Below the pieces are notes generated by a model, which searched no databases, was not told the DNA's origin, and was given only the letters and a program-made list of their open reading frames with translations. The translations under genes and the position numbers were made by a program. Source: Diabrotica undecimpunctata (lineage: Eukaryota; Arthropoda; Insecta; Coleoptera; Chrysomelidae). Taken from it: 64,000 bases of DNA. The stretch is from positions 136,609,697-136,673,696 of the forward strand of contig NC_092806.1 of the NCBI RefSeq assembly GCF_040954645.1, given 5' to 3'. This document shows, in pieces, positions 24,335-35,018 of the stretch (its first letter is position 1; each line of letters starts with the position of its first letter).

Positions 24335-25089
24335 GTAAGCTTGATTGTTTGTTAGTTATTAAGTAATTTCTACGAGACATGTTTTTACATTAAGTTTCGT
24401 TTTAAAGCAAACACACAAAAAAACTATTTTGCATAATTACCACGAACATTAATGTTTTCATCGAATCTTGCAAAAAGCTTTCCAATCTCTTTTTTATAAA
24501 GGTCTACTGCTAATTCTAGAGTTTAGAAGTTTCTTCAAATTCAGATTGGTGTTAGCCATTAGATACTAAATCGATACTTTTCGATGAGGAATCAAGGAAT
24601 ATTCCCGACCAATAATTTGATGGGATCTTGGTGTTTGACTAGTCTTGTATGAATTAATATTGTCTTGGAGAAACAATTGGTCCCATAAATGGTTGCATAA
24701 TTTATTGTATCACCTCAAAGAAAAATGCCACAAGGAAACCGCAGTCGTGCTGCTTTAATTTCGAAGGAATGTATGTCACTCATATGACAGTTTCGCTTAA
24801 AAGTTAGCAAGAGGGTTCACCACATATTCGAAGGTAGCTCAAGAAAACCAGGACACACTGGCTAAATGTTTGTTTTTCCGCATATCAGTCAACAGTTTCG
24901 GTACCTAACCATTAGCATTGCTTTATGTCTTATTAAGGATGTTATGGAGCACACTTTTTTAGAGTTAAGAAAACACAATGCGTAACGATATATTCGTATA
25001 GCGTCTGTTCTATTTCATTCTTTCGCCGATGTTCTCCGTCAGGTGTGAAGGTATTATATTTCGTTCCTCATTCTCGGCATTGGCGCAGC

Positions 25090-25640
25090 TATTTTTAAAA
25101 ACTCTTACCTATTTACGAACCATTACATCGCTAGTTAAAGTAAATGGAGAATTAACTGAAAGCTTTTGGGTCACTCAGGGGGTAAGGCAAGGCTGCTTAT
25201 TCAGTCCAATCCTATTTAACAATAATATGGAATTGATTAAGTGGAAACCCACTTATGGATGGTATGGCGGTGTCACCATAAGATATACAGATGACACAAA
25301 CAAGCTCACTAACTCAGCAATGGAATGATGGAAACGCATCTCAAAATAAACAGATAAGATAAGGATCATGGCAATAGAGGCCAAAACAACCAAAACCAAC
25401 TAACTCAAATAAACAACTAATCCCGCAGAATAAATGTGTCAATACTAGAACAACTGAATATCAAGAAAAGGTTAAGGACATATATAACAGTAAATAATAA
25501 ATAGCCTATTTTGGACACTTTTTAAGAAGAAATGGTCTTGGGAAGTTCATAATCCAGGATGGCGTGGAAAGTAAAAGAGTCAGAGGCAAATCAGCTACAG
25601 ATACGCTGACCACATCGTCTCAAACATGATCATGCCACAA
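25090..25640 (+). mobile_element. LINE reverse transcriptase fragment
   Basis: The frame at 25137-25328 has VNGELTESFWVTQGVRQGCL then FSPILFNNNMEL and RYTDDTNKL, i.e. the GVRQGC..SP.LFN motif and a decayed YADD box, with most of the spacing between them lost. Decayed GHFLRRNGLGK-like debris follows to 25640. The copy is 5'- and internally deleted. Confidence 0.72.
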
Positions 25641-25784
25641 GGAAAAGTACAAACGGCCGAAAGTTTTCGTACAGCCATCTGGATTATAGTAAAGCACATG
25701 CGCATAATGCCTTTTTTATGTAAAAGTGGTTTAACAGAGAGGTATTGGTAGGTGTTCATGCTGATCAAAAGTTCTCATTGCCTT

Positions 25785-27585
25785 AAGACCAATAAATCAA
25801 TTGTTTCCGAGTTACAGAGGTGTCGGTGATTAGACCATTTGAATAATACATATTTGTATAATATACAGGGTGTTAGTAAATTAGCGCAACAAACTCCAAG
25901 GAGTGATTCTGTATCAAAAAATAATGGCAGTTTGCTATAAAAACATATTTCCGCAAATGCAGCGTTTTACGAGATACTGTTTGTTGAAATTTATCTTACA
26001 AACTGACGATTTTTTATTGCTCTTAAACTGGCTGAGAGAAATTTGTCGTTTTTTGGCATACAGTTAAAAATTTTATATTCATCATTGGCGTCCATACCGG
26101 TAATGGTCTCAATTTATTTAAAGAAAAAATGGTACGTCACTGAGATAGTTCAAATTAAAAATCATTTTTGAATTATTAGTTCAATTTGTGGCAAAAAATA
26201 TTTCTCCTTTATTTTTCATATGAGACACCGCCGCCATTAAACATATTTATAAACGCTTATTTTTCATTCCGTTAATATATTCTCAAGAACTATCTAATAC
26301 AACATTAACCCTTCAACGGCGGAACATTTTTTGCAAAAAAAAGTAAATGAAACATTAGAGATATTGGTCAAAAAATTTTATTAAACATATTGCTGCAAGT
26401 ATTTTTCTCAAAATATATCTACTTTTTTCAAGAAATGCCTTTACGTTTTTTAAACCATAGCCGGCTGTGGTATACAAAAAATTATTGGACAAGGAAATTA
26501 TAACTGTGGGCTGTAAAACATTATGTTACACTCTGAACATAATCCTACATCACATTTGACACACATAGTGCGAATACTTGAACTAAAACCTTCTCCGGCA
26601 CATCGACGCCTCTTATTATTGGAAATATTTTTGTCAAAAAATGGTGTATTCTGTCATATTTTCAGTTATTTGAAACCCTATTGAAAGATAAACTTGATTT
26701 AGCACCTTTTGAAGCCATGCCATATTTGATCAGATATGCTTAAGCAATCTCTCGTCTGAATTCTAGTTGGCTAAGCTGTGTTTGATGTTTACACTTGTAT
26801 ATACACCAAGCATTGACTACAGCAACATCTAGTAGCCAAGTAATAATTTACCACCACTACTTTTTTCTGCGAATTGAAATCCTATATCTGGATGTCTGCC
26901 GGTCCATGAAGTCAGTGCCTCCCATAAACCGATTATATTCAGAAATGAGATTGTTGTGGTACTTGAATAATTTTTTTTTTTTCGGTTCAAGAATAGCGTT
27001 TGACTTGAGTGACTGGATTGACGCCATGACATGTAGATGCTACTGTCAGTATGTTATTATCCATCCACTTTACTAATATTATTCCGCAATAACTCGAATA
27101 TAATATCGGAATAACATTTCTCAATGTTAAAAAAATTAAAAGAACGTGTTAATTTTTTTTTGCATAAAAGCGGCGAATTATATCAAAAAAAAAAGATTTT
27201 TGTCACAAATTAAACGACGAACTCAAAAGTTTAGACCATTACGCGTATGCGCGTCCATGATAAATATAAAATTCTAAATGTATAGAAAAAAATGCGCAAT
27301 AACTAGTTCTTTAAACTCACCAAATTTCATTTGCGTATCTCAACCGGTAGCAGAGCAATAAATAAATCCTCTGTAAGAAAAATTTCAACACCCCGTATCT
27401 CGAAGAACGAAGTATTGGCGGACATACGTTTATATTTCAACTGTTATTATTTTTTTATGCAGAATCACTTCCTGAAGTTTGTTGCAGTTTACTAACACCC
27501 TATATATTATACAAATATGTATTCAAATTAACTAAAAACCGTCACTTTGAACTTCTGTAACTCAGAAACAGTTGATACAATGCGA
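25785..27585. mobile_element. DNA element with ~250-bp inverted termini, split by a piggyBac fragment
   Basis: Left (about 25785-26050) and right (about 27320-27585) arms are inverted copies. They share 'gtttc(c/t)gagttacaga', 'acatatttgtataatata' and 'agggtgttagtaaa', then further inward 'gtgattctg' and 'ttgttgaaattt.tcttaca'. The motif (C)AGGGTGTTAGTAAA with adjacent TA resembles Tc1/mariner-type ends, but the inverted homology runs past it, so the true ends are not resolved. The arms are more diverged than those at 19.9-21.9 kb. Confidence 0.65.
26305..27040 (-). mobile_element. piggyBac-like C-terminal fragment nested in the TIR element
   Basis: TTAA at 26305-26308 followed by CCCTTCAACGGCGGAAC is a piggyBac-type end. 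Reading away from it on the reverse strand come a C..C...LC..C cysteine cluster (ALCVKCDVGLCSEC), then IYLIKYGMAS debris and, in 26829-27032, SEYNRFMGG-like and DIGFQFAEKSSGGKLLLGY, decayed from the transposase C-terminal region. The N-terminal two thirds are absent. Confidence 0.65.
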
Positions 27586-28629
27586 CGATCCTATGATTAA
27601 CGCACTGTATCAGTGATCTAAATAATGGTGCCATGAAGGTGACATAACTTTTCATATGTTGATGTGATCAATAAATCAAATTGTATATTTTATGTTTTCG
27701 ACCCGAAATATTTACTAAAAGCGATAAAGCGAGCTAAAAATAAAGCTTCTAACTAAAAAGCAATATGTTTTGGTATTTTTTGTTGTTTAAAAATAAAGGA
27801 GAAATTGGTAAACACCTGTTACAGACTCGTCAATCGCCAAAACTATGTAATGAAATGTAAATTTGTCTAATTTTTTTTGTGTGATCAGAAAGATCATGGT
27901 GCATTTTTAGACGTATTAAAATTAAATTCTTTTAGATATTTATGACTTTTTTCTCGTTATTATGCACGGTATTTTGATTTTTTGATGAAGCCCTAGTACG
28001 AGGGTGGTTGCTTAATTTCTGGGTAAAAGAAAACAGAAATATTTAGAATTAACAAATGTACTTCAAAATATTCATCATTACATTATACATATATTCTTTT
28101 ACGTGCAACTCAATCAGAAGATTCTACATATAAGCAAAATTTCCTTTTTAAGGCCACGTTCTTCCAAACAATTTTCACAAAATCGAAACTTTTTTTTCAA
28201 AAATTGTTAGAAAATACTCTTAGAAATAGTACAGAATTAGTCCCAAAGGCCCACGCGATCTTGAAGTAGGTAATGATGAGGGGCGAGTGGAGAGGACCAA
28301 TCGGTTAATTCGGCCACTCAAGCGGACCGGGTGACGGCAGCTGTTTATTTTAGTGGGCTTTTCTCGAAACCACGTTTTTTCAACTATGTGTCACTCGTAT
28401 TTCGAAACTACTGCACATATCAAGATAAACTAAACGGCATTTTACTATTTAGATATCTCTTTATGGTCGATACTACAACCAAAATTTCGTTGTTATTTAT
28501 AAAAGTTATAAACAATTAAAAATGCAAAAAAGGGTCTAAAAATTCAAAAAAGTTCTCCATTTTGTTGACTTTTAAATATGTTTTATACTATAAAGTTTAT
28601 TTAAAAAAAAAAAAACCAAGGGCTTAGTC

Positions 28630-29250
28630 TGGTGTTGAAAATAGTTGACCACTCCTTTTGGGAACATGAGAAAATCATTAGGACTGTACGAAAAATCGGA
28701 CTGTGCTGTATGGGAGCTTATATTGTTGTGATGCAGGATAATTCGACGTTTTTAATTTTTTTTTTGCATTTCCGAAGAAATTACCGCTCAAAAGCAATCA
28801 AAACCAATAAGGAGACTGGAGAATATTAGTTATGGAAGTGAGACAGTGACAGAAACATTGACTTGATGACATCAAACGAATATTATAAAGGATGTGAATT
28901 AGTATATGACACAGAAACTAAACAATTTAAGAGGTCTTTCAGTCAGTAAGTTAATTGAGCAAACTTTGGTTAAGCTCCATCAAGCAATAAGACGAAAACG
29001 TCCACGGAAACTGTCACGTGGTGTTATTCTTCTGCACGACAATGCTCGGTCTAATGTTACCAAAGTAGTGAAAGAAACTCTACAACGAAAGAAATGGAGG
29101 ATATTAGCATCCACCATATAGTCCCGATTTAACGCCTTGCGATTTTCACATCTTCGGGCCACTGAAAAGACGTTAAAGTCTTCAGTCAGAGCAATAGGTA
29201 CAATATGCCATCGGATGGTGAAACAATGGGATATATGTCTTAATTGTAGT
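28630..29250 (+). mobile_element. mariner transposase fragment
   Basis: The frame at 28906-29121 reads AIRRKRPRKLSRGVILLHDN and ARSNVTKVVKETLQRKKW (second catalytic Asp in LHDNA), then in shifted frames SPDLTPCDFHIFGPLKR-like (third Asp) and SVRAIGTICHRMVKQWD. It is a SETMAR-like mariner in + orientation with frameshifts and no N-terminal half. It is separate from the - strand fragment at 30.2-30.56 kb. Confidence 0.8.
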
Positions 29251-29380
29251 GGTAATTATTTGTAGATATATTTGCCAATAATTTTTTTCTTAGCCAAAGG
29301 TGGGTTTAAATTGAACAAGCCTCGTAGAGTGTGTAAATTTGCTGTGTTGCTGTATTTTTTATTAATTTTTAACATTTTAG

Positions 29381-29568
29381 GAAATGAAAAAGATGTCAGT
29401 AACAAACAAGAATCGTCTAAAAATCGATCGGATTTATCAGTCAGCATTTACGAACAGTTAACACTACCATTAAGAGATGGCCGGTCAATATCTCTCGATA
29501 CTGGCGCTAGCGGTCCCTCAACTGCACCCGAAGTGACACCTGGTAGTGACCCTTCTTCAGAAATTAAT
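29381..29568 (+). CDS. UBR4: UBR4 exon 4 (residues 159-221)
   Basis: Acceptor taacattttag, donor gtaagt directly after GAAATTAAT. It encodes a polar, Ser/Thr/Pro-rich stretch (LDTGASGPSTAPEVTPGSDP) that is poorly conserved. The exon is assigned by phase, splice sites and position between two conserved exons, so it is a little less certain than its neighbours. Confidence 0.85.
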
Positions 29569-29898
29569 GTAAGTTTGTATATTTTATGTATATTAATATA
29601 GAATTCATAGCAGAATAGTTTTGGGGATTTTTTGAAATTAAAAGATTTGTTATGGATATATTGTTGTATAATAAGTAAATTGGTAAATTATCCTGATGAC
29701 ATTTGAGAATAAGTTACCAAAGAAGGAGTACTTCTACATAGTTTATGACTATTTGGTCATGTTCTAAACTTGAGTAATATACTGCACGAATATGCGCAAT
29801 TTGGGAATTCATCAACATCGCCTGGTAGTCAACTATAAATTTTTCAATCCTTGAATCTTAAATTTAACAAGATAAACAGTAAGCAGAATCATTTCTAA

Positions 29899-30141
29899 AC
29901 ATCAGGTTACAGGTTAACTTCGATATTTCGCACAGGCTGTTGCAAAGGCGAAGAAAATTCTGTCAGTTCGAACATCTGGTCTTCTAGCTGGCACACCTGC
30001 TTTTACTCCACGTCAGTTGCTGCCTCTGTAACTAGTCTATCTACCACACAGCCTTCAGAAAACCAGCCTTCTAGCTTACTTACACGACCAGCACCACCCA
30101 AGACATCCAATGAGCTAAACGGATCTCAATTGGACAATTGA
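29899..30141 (+). pseudogene. Unidentified coding-like segment ending in TGA
   Basis: An 80-codon frame without ATG runs from 29899 to TGA 30139-30141 and ends STTQPSENQPSSLLTRPAP, PKTSNELNGSQLDN. An overlapping frame (29938-30031) reads AVAKAKKILSVRTSGLLAGT. Base composition and residue choice look more coding-like than the flanking intron. It lies in UBR4 intron 4, after a possible acceptor (ttcgcacag). I do not recognise the protein. A retrocopy with one frameshift, or a host 3' exon, are both possible. Confidence 0.35.
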
Positions 30142-30179
30142 CCATTGTTGCACTGACATTTTTTATAAATAGTGTTCGC

Positions 30180-30570
30180 AATATGCAATACAAAATTGTT
30201 TGTATTTGACTCATGCTTATGCCCAATGATTTGCTTAAGTAGGATTTTTCGATTTGCTTTAATTATGCCGCGCTTGGCCTCAATGTTTTCCGGGACAACA
30301 GCTTCAATTCGTCACTGAGGCTGATACGTCCACGCTTGAATTCTTCAAACCATCTATGAACAATTGATAGGTGTGGGGATTTATCAGGAAAATCAAGACG
30401 AAGAATCGACGCATTGTTGTTTAGTTACGCCAACTGTAAAATCGTATAAAATCATCGCACGAAAATTTTCACTATGTTTTGAATATTTCCACGAAATGCC
30501 ATCTGCCAGTGTTAAGAAATGTCAAAATTTACGAATATCGTATTTACAAAGTGGAGAAACTTAAGATAGA
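30180..30570 (-). mobile_element. mariner transposase N-terminal (helix-turn-helix) fragment
   Basis: The reverse strand reads, across shifts, AMILYDFTVGVTKQQCVD, IVHRWFEEFKRGRISLSDEL and AVVPENIEAKRGIIKANRKI: the two N-terminal helix-turn-helix units and linker (AVVPENI) of SETMAR-like mariners. The catalytic domain is not next to it. Confidence 0.75.
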
Positions 30571-31195
30571 TGGCTCTGTGCAAAACTTTTAATGTACGCC
30601 ATGTACTTATAACAAAAGACTGTTATGTGAGTAATCATATTGTTCCGTTAGTACGGGGCCAGAACAGCATATTCTGACAACATGAATATGTTCCATCTCA
30701 CAAATATTTTCCAGTAGCAAATGTTTTAAAAGAAAATAGTACAGCATTATTAAAATTGTCTCGTATTCTCCAGATATGAACTGTTTCAAAAATATTTTAA
30801 CATCTCTTTTTCTCTAATTTCCCATTCCTGCAATCTACCAATATTGGCGGTGTTCTCTGTAGTTATTTTCGTTCTCTGTAATTTTAGTTATGTTATTAAA
30901 GGATTATAGTTGGATGATACAGCAGCTACGGGATATGATTTAACTGATGTAATATTGTTTCTGTACCCTTAATTATTTTAATTATTTGTTACAAGATACT
31001 CTATTTGATTTCTAGCTACATGTCCTTTGTTATCTTGTGGTGATTGCCTTGTATACAGTGGTCTATTAGACAGTTTAAAAAATGTATTTGTAATCACCCT
31101 ATTATTATCTTTAACTGTATTTATCTACCACTTCTTTCGTTTGTGTCGAAAGTATAACTATGAAATATATTTAATATATTCCATTTTTGTTTTAG

Positions 31196-31377
31196 CGTTT
31201 GTTTTTAAAAGCAAACACAGAAAGTTTACAATCGTTAAGGGCCGGTGATACTTTGATAGATCTGTGTCTTAGTTTACCATCCATCAAAAAAGCTAAAAGC
31301 AAAGTCGAAGATGCTTTGGCTGGAAAACCTTTTTGTATACCAACCAATCATGCAGAAGCGACAACTCTTAGAAATAC
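31196..31377 (+). CDS. UBR4: UBR4 exon 5 (residues 222-282)
   Basis: Acceptor tttttgttttag, donor gtaagt. It encodes RLFLKANTESLQSLRAGDTL and LCLSLPSIKKAKSKVEDAL, matching the vertebrate VASLQELGGSEKLLRVCLNLP region. The exon starts at a codon boundary, consistent with exon 4. Confidence 0.94.
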
Positions 31378-31533
31378 GTAAGTTTTTTACTGAATCCGTT
31401 ATTTTACTACTACTGTACCAAAACTAATGTTGTTGATTAATAACATGTACCTGTTTTTTTTTCTACTATCAATTCATTTTATTTTATACACTTTATTGTT
31501 TATTTATTGTAATATTTTTCATATTTATTTTAG

Positions 31534-31855
31534 ATTATCGTCAACCTTATCTGACATTAACTTAGCCATGTCGGCTATAAACCTACCGGTCTTAGAACCG
31601 TTAACCTCGAGCAAATTAGATAAATTGTGTAGCCTAGCTATGGCAGTACTACATTGCGCCCTTAGTCAAGCCGCAGCAGCTGCGGTTCTTTCTATGGGTT
31701 CAGTGGTTTCACCCAAGTGCTCAAATCAACAGTCACAAGCTGGTTTGAAAGAAGACGACTTAGATTCAAACGCAGTGGCTTTAGTCGAAGAGACTCTAAA
31801 TATGTATAATTTTATTGGAAATGTTATTAAAACTTCTACTAGAGCAGGAGGCCAT
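31534..31855 (+). CDS. UBR4: UBR4 exon 6 (residues 282-389)
   Basis: Acceptor tatttattttag, donor gtatgt. It encodes MSAINLPVLEPLTSSKL and KEDDLDSNAVALVEETLNMY, close to vertebrate LSLPVLEPLNPSRL and KEDDYESDAATIVQKCLEIY. An Ala-rich helix (SQAAAAAVLSMG) lies between. Only a 57-bp intron separates it from exon 7. Confidence 0.96.
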
Positions 31856-31912
31856 GTATGTATTAAACAATTGATATTTACTAAACATTATAAACGAAAA
31901 AATATTTTTTAG

Positions 31913-32206
31913 GTGTATCAAAATTATTTACTTGCTGGGGCATGGGTACTCATTTCGGGTCTACAAACTCATCTCACTTCCAGTACGTCTACGGAAAAAT
32001 CACCACATCTTAGAGAAAGAGAGGAAAAGGGTAGAAGCCCCTGTAAAAGTCGAGACGGAAATACTGCCAGATCTGGATTACAAAAATTTCAACAATCATT
32101 TGGAGTTCTTTCGGTAGCTCTGGCTTCTAGGGCGCTTAGTTTGTTATCCGAATTGTTTGACGATTTATATTTAGAAGTGTGTGGTGGAGCAGGGAGTATA
32201 GTCCAG
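31913..32206 (+). CDS. UBR4: UBR4 exon 7 (residues 390-487)
   Basis: Acceptor atattttttag, donor gtaagt. It encodes VYQNYLLAGAWVLISGLQ and QQSFGVLSVALASRALSLLS, matching vertebrate HYQNFQLLGAWCLLNSL and HQGFGVLSVILANHAIKLL. A charged linker (LREREEKGRSPCKSRDG) sits between the two conserved parts. Confidence 0.96.
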
Positions 32207-32559
32207 GTAAGTACAGTAGATCTGCTGGATCTTTGCTTATCGTGATCATTCATATTATAGGATTTAAACCAAAACGTTTGAGCATAACTTACGTCGGTTA
32301 TAAGAATTAGAAAATGGCTAATATTACGATGAAAATTTTCGGAAAACTACAGATTGTCCAATCACATCTACAGTAAATAAAAATATAAACCGGCAGTAAG
32401 CGGAAATAAAAGTGTTTTCATTACATAGAAACAAATATATGGGTTATGATTTAAAATACTGAATAGAAATCTACCTCAGAGGTCTATCATCTCAATCATT
32501 CTGTTTATTCAGTGTCAATTATGGTTTTCAGAATTAATTAATGACTTTGTTTTTTTACT

Positions 32560-33190
32560 ACTATTGGGGAGACTGATGGATTCAATATATAAGAGCTTTG
32601 AGTCTCAATGGGTATTATCCATACAAAAAGACTAACACCAACAGTGGCACAACCCAGTGCTTTATGCTCGATTACATATACAGGCAAGATATCAACAAAC
32701 TTAGCCAAATACATAAAAAAGAAACGAATAACGCTAGCTTTCAAAACAAACAACAACTTAAGCAAATATATTAAGAACAACAAGAGTCAATAGAAAAAAC
32801 ACTTCCACAATGTTGTATATAAACTTTCATGTGGCGACTGCCCAAAAACTTACATCGGTCAAATGGGTAGAACCTTCGACAAATGTATAGCAAAACACAA
32901 ATATACTTTCAATAATAGAAAAACAGATTTTACGTACGCTCTTTACCTTCTAAATCATATTCATTCTTTTAATAATCAAATTAAAAAATGCAGATATAAT
33001 TCTGAATGATCAACTTGAGACAAACAGTTCTCTCCTCCTCAACTTATTCAGTTAAAGACTATAAAGTGTAAACACATACCAAAATTAGATCACTTGAGAA
33101 AGGCACTCTGGCCAAAACAGCTGTAGTTATAATAATTTAAAATACATTTTGTGGAAGTGTTGAGAACAAAAGTTTTCAGTGTTTTATTGT
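32560..33190 (+). mobile_element. Penelope-like element 3' part with GIY-YIG endonuclease
   Basis: The translation gives RTP-like debris (SITYTGKISTNLAKYIKKKR), then VYKLSCGDCPKTYIGQMGRT and FDKCIAKHKYTF: the Penelope GIY-YIG endonuclease with its CxxC zinc ligands and YIGQ motif, interrupted by a stop near 32790. It ends with LLLNLFS-stop and a non-coding tail containing 'agatcacttgagaaaggcactctg', shared with the copy at 47.3-48.2 kb. It is in UBR4 intron 7. Confidence 0.8.
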
Positions 33191-33381
33191 TAGAAAAATT
33201 AGCTTGTTTCACGGTGTTGTATTGATAATTTTATGGGCTAAATAGAACTAAAAACATAGTATAGAAAAATATGAAAAAATTCTATTAAAAAATCAATTTT
33301 ATTTTTTTTTACTCGTGATAATATTGCTTATACCGTATATCAAAATATTTAAAAAAAATTAAAATTAACAACTTCTTTTAG

Positions 33382-33619
33382 GTTGAACCTGCTCCCTTAG
33401 CAATAATGGGCCAGTTCACAGCCTTGCAGAGAATTTCTCGGATATTGAACGCGGCTCCCCTCAATCACCTTTTGTTTTATCTAGCAATAGTCAGTTATAG
33501 AAAAGCATGTACACTTAAAAGATTACATCCACCAGAGGGCGACACCTTTAGCCAATCAGATTCAACGACATATTATGAAGATATGATCATGTGCTCCGAC
33601 GATAGTTCAACGGATGAAG
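33382..33619 (+). CDS. UBR4: UBR4 exon 8 (residues 488-567)
   Basis: Acceptor acttcttttag, donor gtaaaa. It encodes LQRISRILNAAPLNHLLFYL, SYRKACTLKRL and SDSTTYYEDMIMCSDDSSTD, aligning with vertebrate SYRKACVLQRQ and TDSNTYYEDDFSSTEEDSS. It leads into the acidic segment finished by exon 9. Confidence 0.96.
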
Positions 33620-34394
33620 GTAAAAAAAACTGCATTTATTGAAATAAAATTTATTAAGTTCACACTTTTTTTACTGTCACATTTCTTTATAGTTACAAAT
33701 AGTTTTCAGCATTTGTTTTTACTTAATGTTATGTCAGTCCCAGTCCATTTTAATATTTTTGATAATTTATAAGAATTCTATTCGTTCCTGTTCTTATGCT
33801 TCTATATATTTTTTGTTTAGTGATATCGTTCCAACTTACTTAATTTTTTTATTCGATATATCGCGTTAGGATTTAATTTTCTTCTCGTCTATTTTTAACT
33901 CAGTTGTTTGTATTTTCTTATATTTTTTACTAATATTTGGTTCCTATCTGAATAAATTAAGATTGGAATAGATTTAATATTGTACATGGGTTTTTTGGTG
34001 TTTTTCGTATTGCTTTATTGCTACAATGCTTTTACTGGGTATGTTTATTTTATATCTCTATTTTTTTAATGTTGACTAGTCTTTTCTATTTTAAATAGAT
34101 AAGACACTGAGCTTAAAATGTGTCATTGTTTTATGTCTGTGATGATATAAAATGCTCTTAAGATTCATTGTTCTTAATGTATTAATACCAATGAATACGC
34201 TCGTGTTGCATTGCCGGTTATATCCAATGTTGCAGTGTTAGACTCCCGGAAGAAATTCTTTGAATTTGAAAGAGTGAAGAAGAGTATAAAAGTGTAGTGA
34301 AACTAGGTAGAACTATAATTTCCTCCTGGTTACACCGCAGCAGCTTCTTAACGAGTTAAAAGAAGCTTCTACAATAACTCTCCACTTAATAACA

Positions 34395-34560
34395 ATTTGG
34401 AAACGACCGTTGATGTGCTATCATTGTCAACAACCGAGTCATCTCAAAATGAAATATAAGTACCGCTGCGGCAAAAAAATTAGCAAGAGTCGCGGAAACG
34501 GGAAATATCCCAAGAGCTATATCCGATACCCTATATGTCTAATTGAAAGTCTCAGAAAAA
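34395..34560 (+). mobile_element. Possible retroelement gag zinc-knuckle fragment
   Basis: MCYHCQQPSHLKMKYKYRCG resembles a CX2CX4HX4C knuckle with the last spacing disturbed, followed by a basic stretch. An upstream frame reads LLKEAST-like. No other LTR element part is nearby, so this is weak. Confidence 0.3.
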
Positions 34561-35018
34561 TCGCCGGAAAAGACTTCTTTTGTCAAATGCACAGAGATAC
34601 CTATTCCTTTCTTCTCATTATTGTACTAATATCAGGTATGCCGCATGAGTTTCTTATATTTCTTATACCCTGCTTGTAACTAAGTCATCTTCGACTTCCA
34701 ATTTTACCCATTAAGATGGTCCCCCATAGAAGTCTGAGTAAACTTCTATGACCTCACGTTTAAAAAAGCTTTCACACGATTCGGAGATCTTATCTTAACT
34801 GAACATTCGTTCATTATCCGTGAGAGTATTTTGGGTATAAAGGTAAAATGTAAAAAATAGTTGAGAATTTTTGTTTGCTAAATAGTTATTATTAATTCTT
34901 CAAAAGTTTGTTACTTAAAAACAAATGAATGATTATCTTTGGATAAAGCACCCTGTCAATGATAGTTCTCAATGCGTAGATTCAAAAAGTCAATGGGAAC
35001 TAGGCCTGAAAAACTCTT

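Larger units (their letters stand above)
24335..29380 (+). other. UBR4 intron 3, 5.0 kb
   Basis: Bounded by donor gtaagc and the exon 4 acceptor. It contains a reverse transcriptase fragment (25.1-25.6 kb), the TIR element with a nested piggyBac piece (25.79-27.58 kb) and a mariner fragment (28.6-29.25 kb). The parts 24340-25080 and 27600-28600 show no supported feature. Confidence 0.9.
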
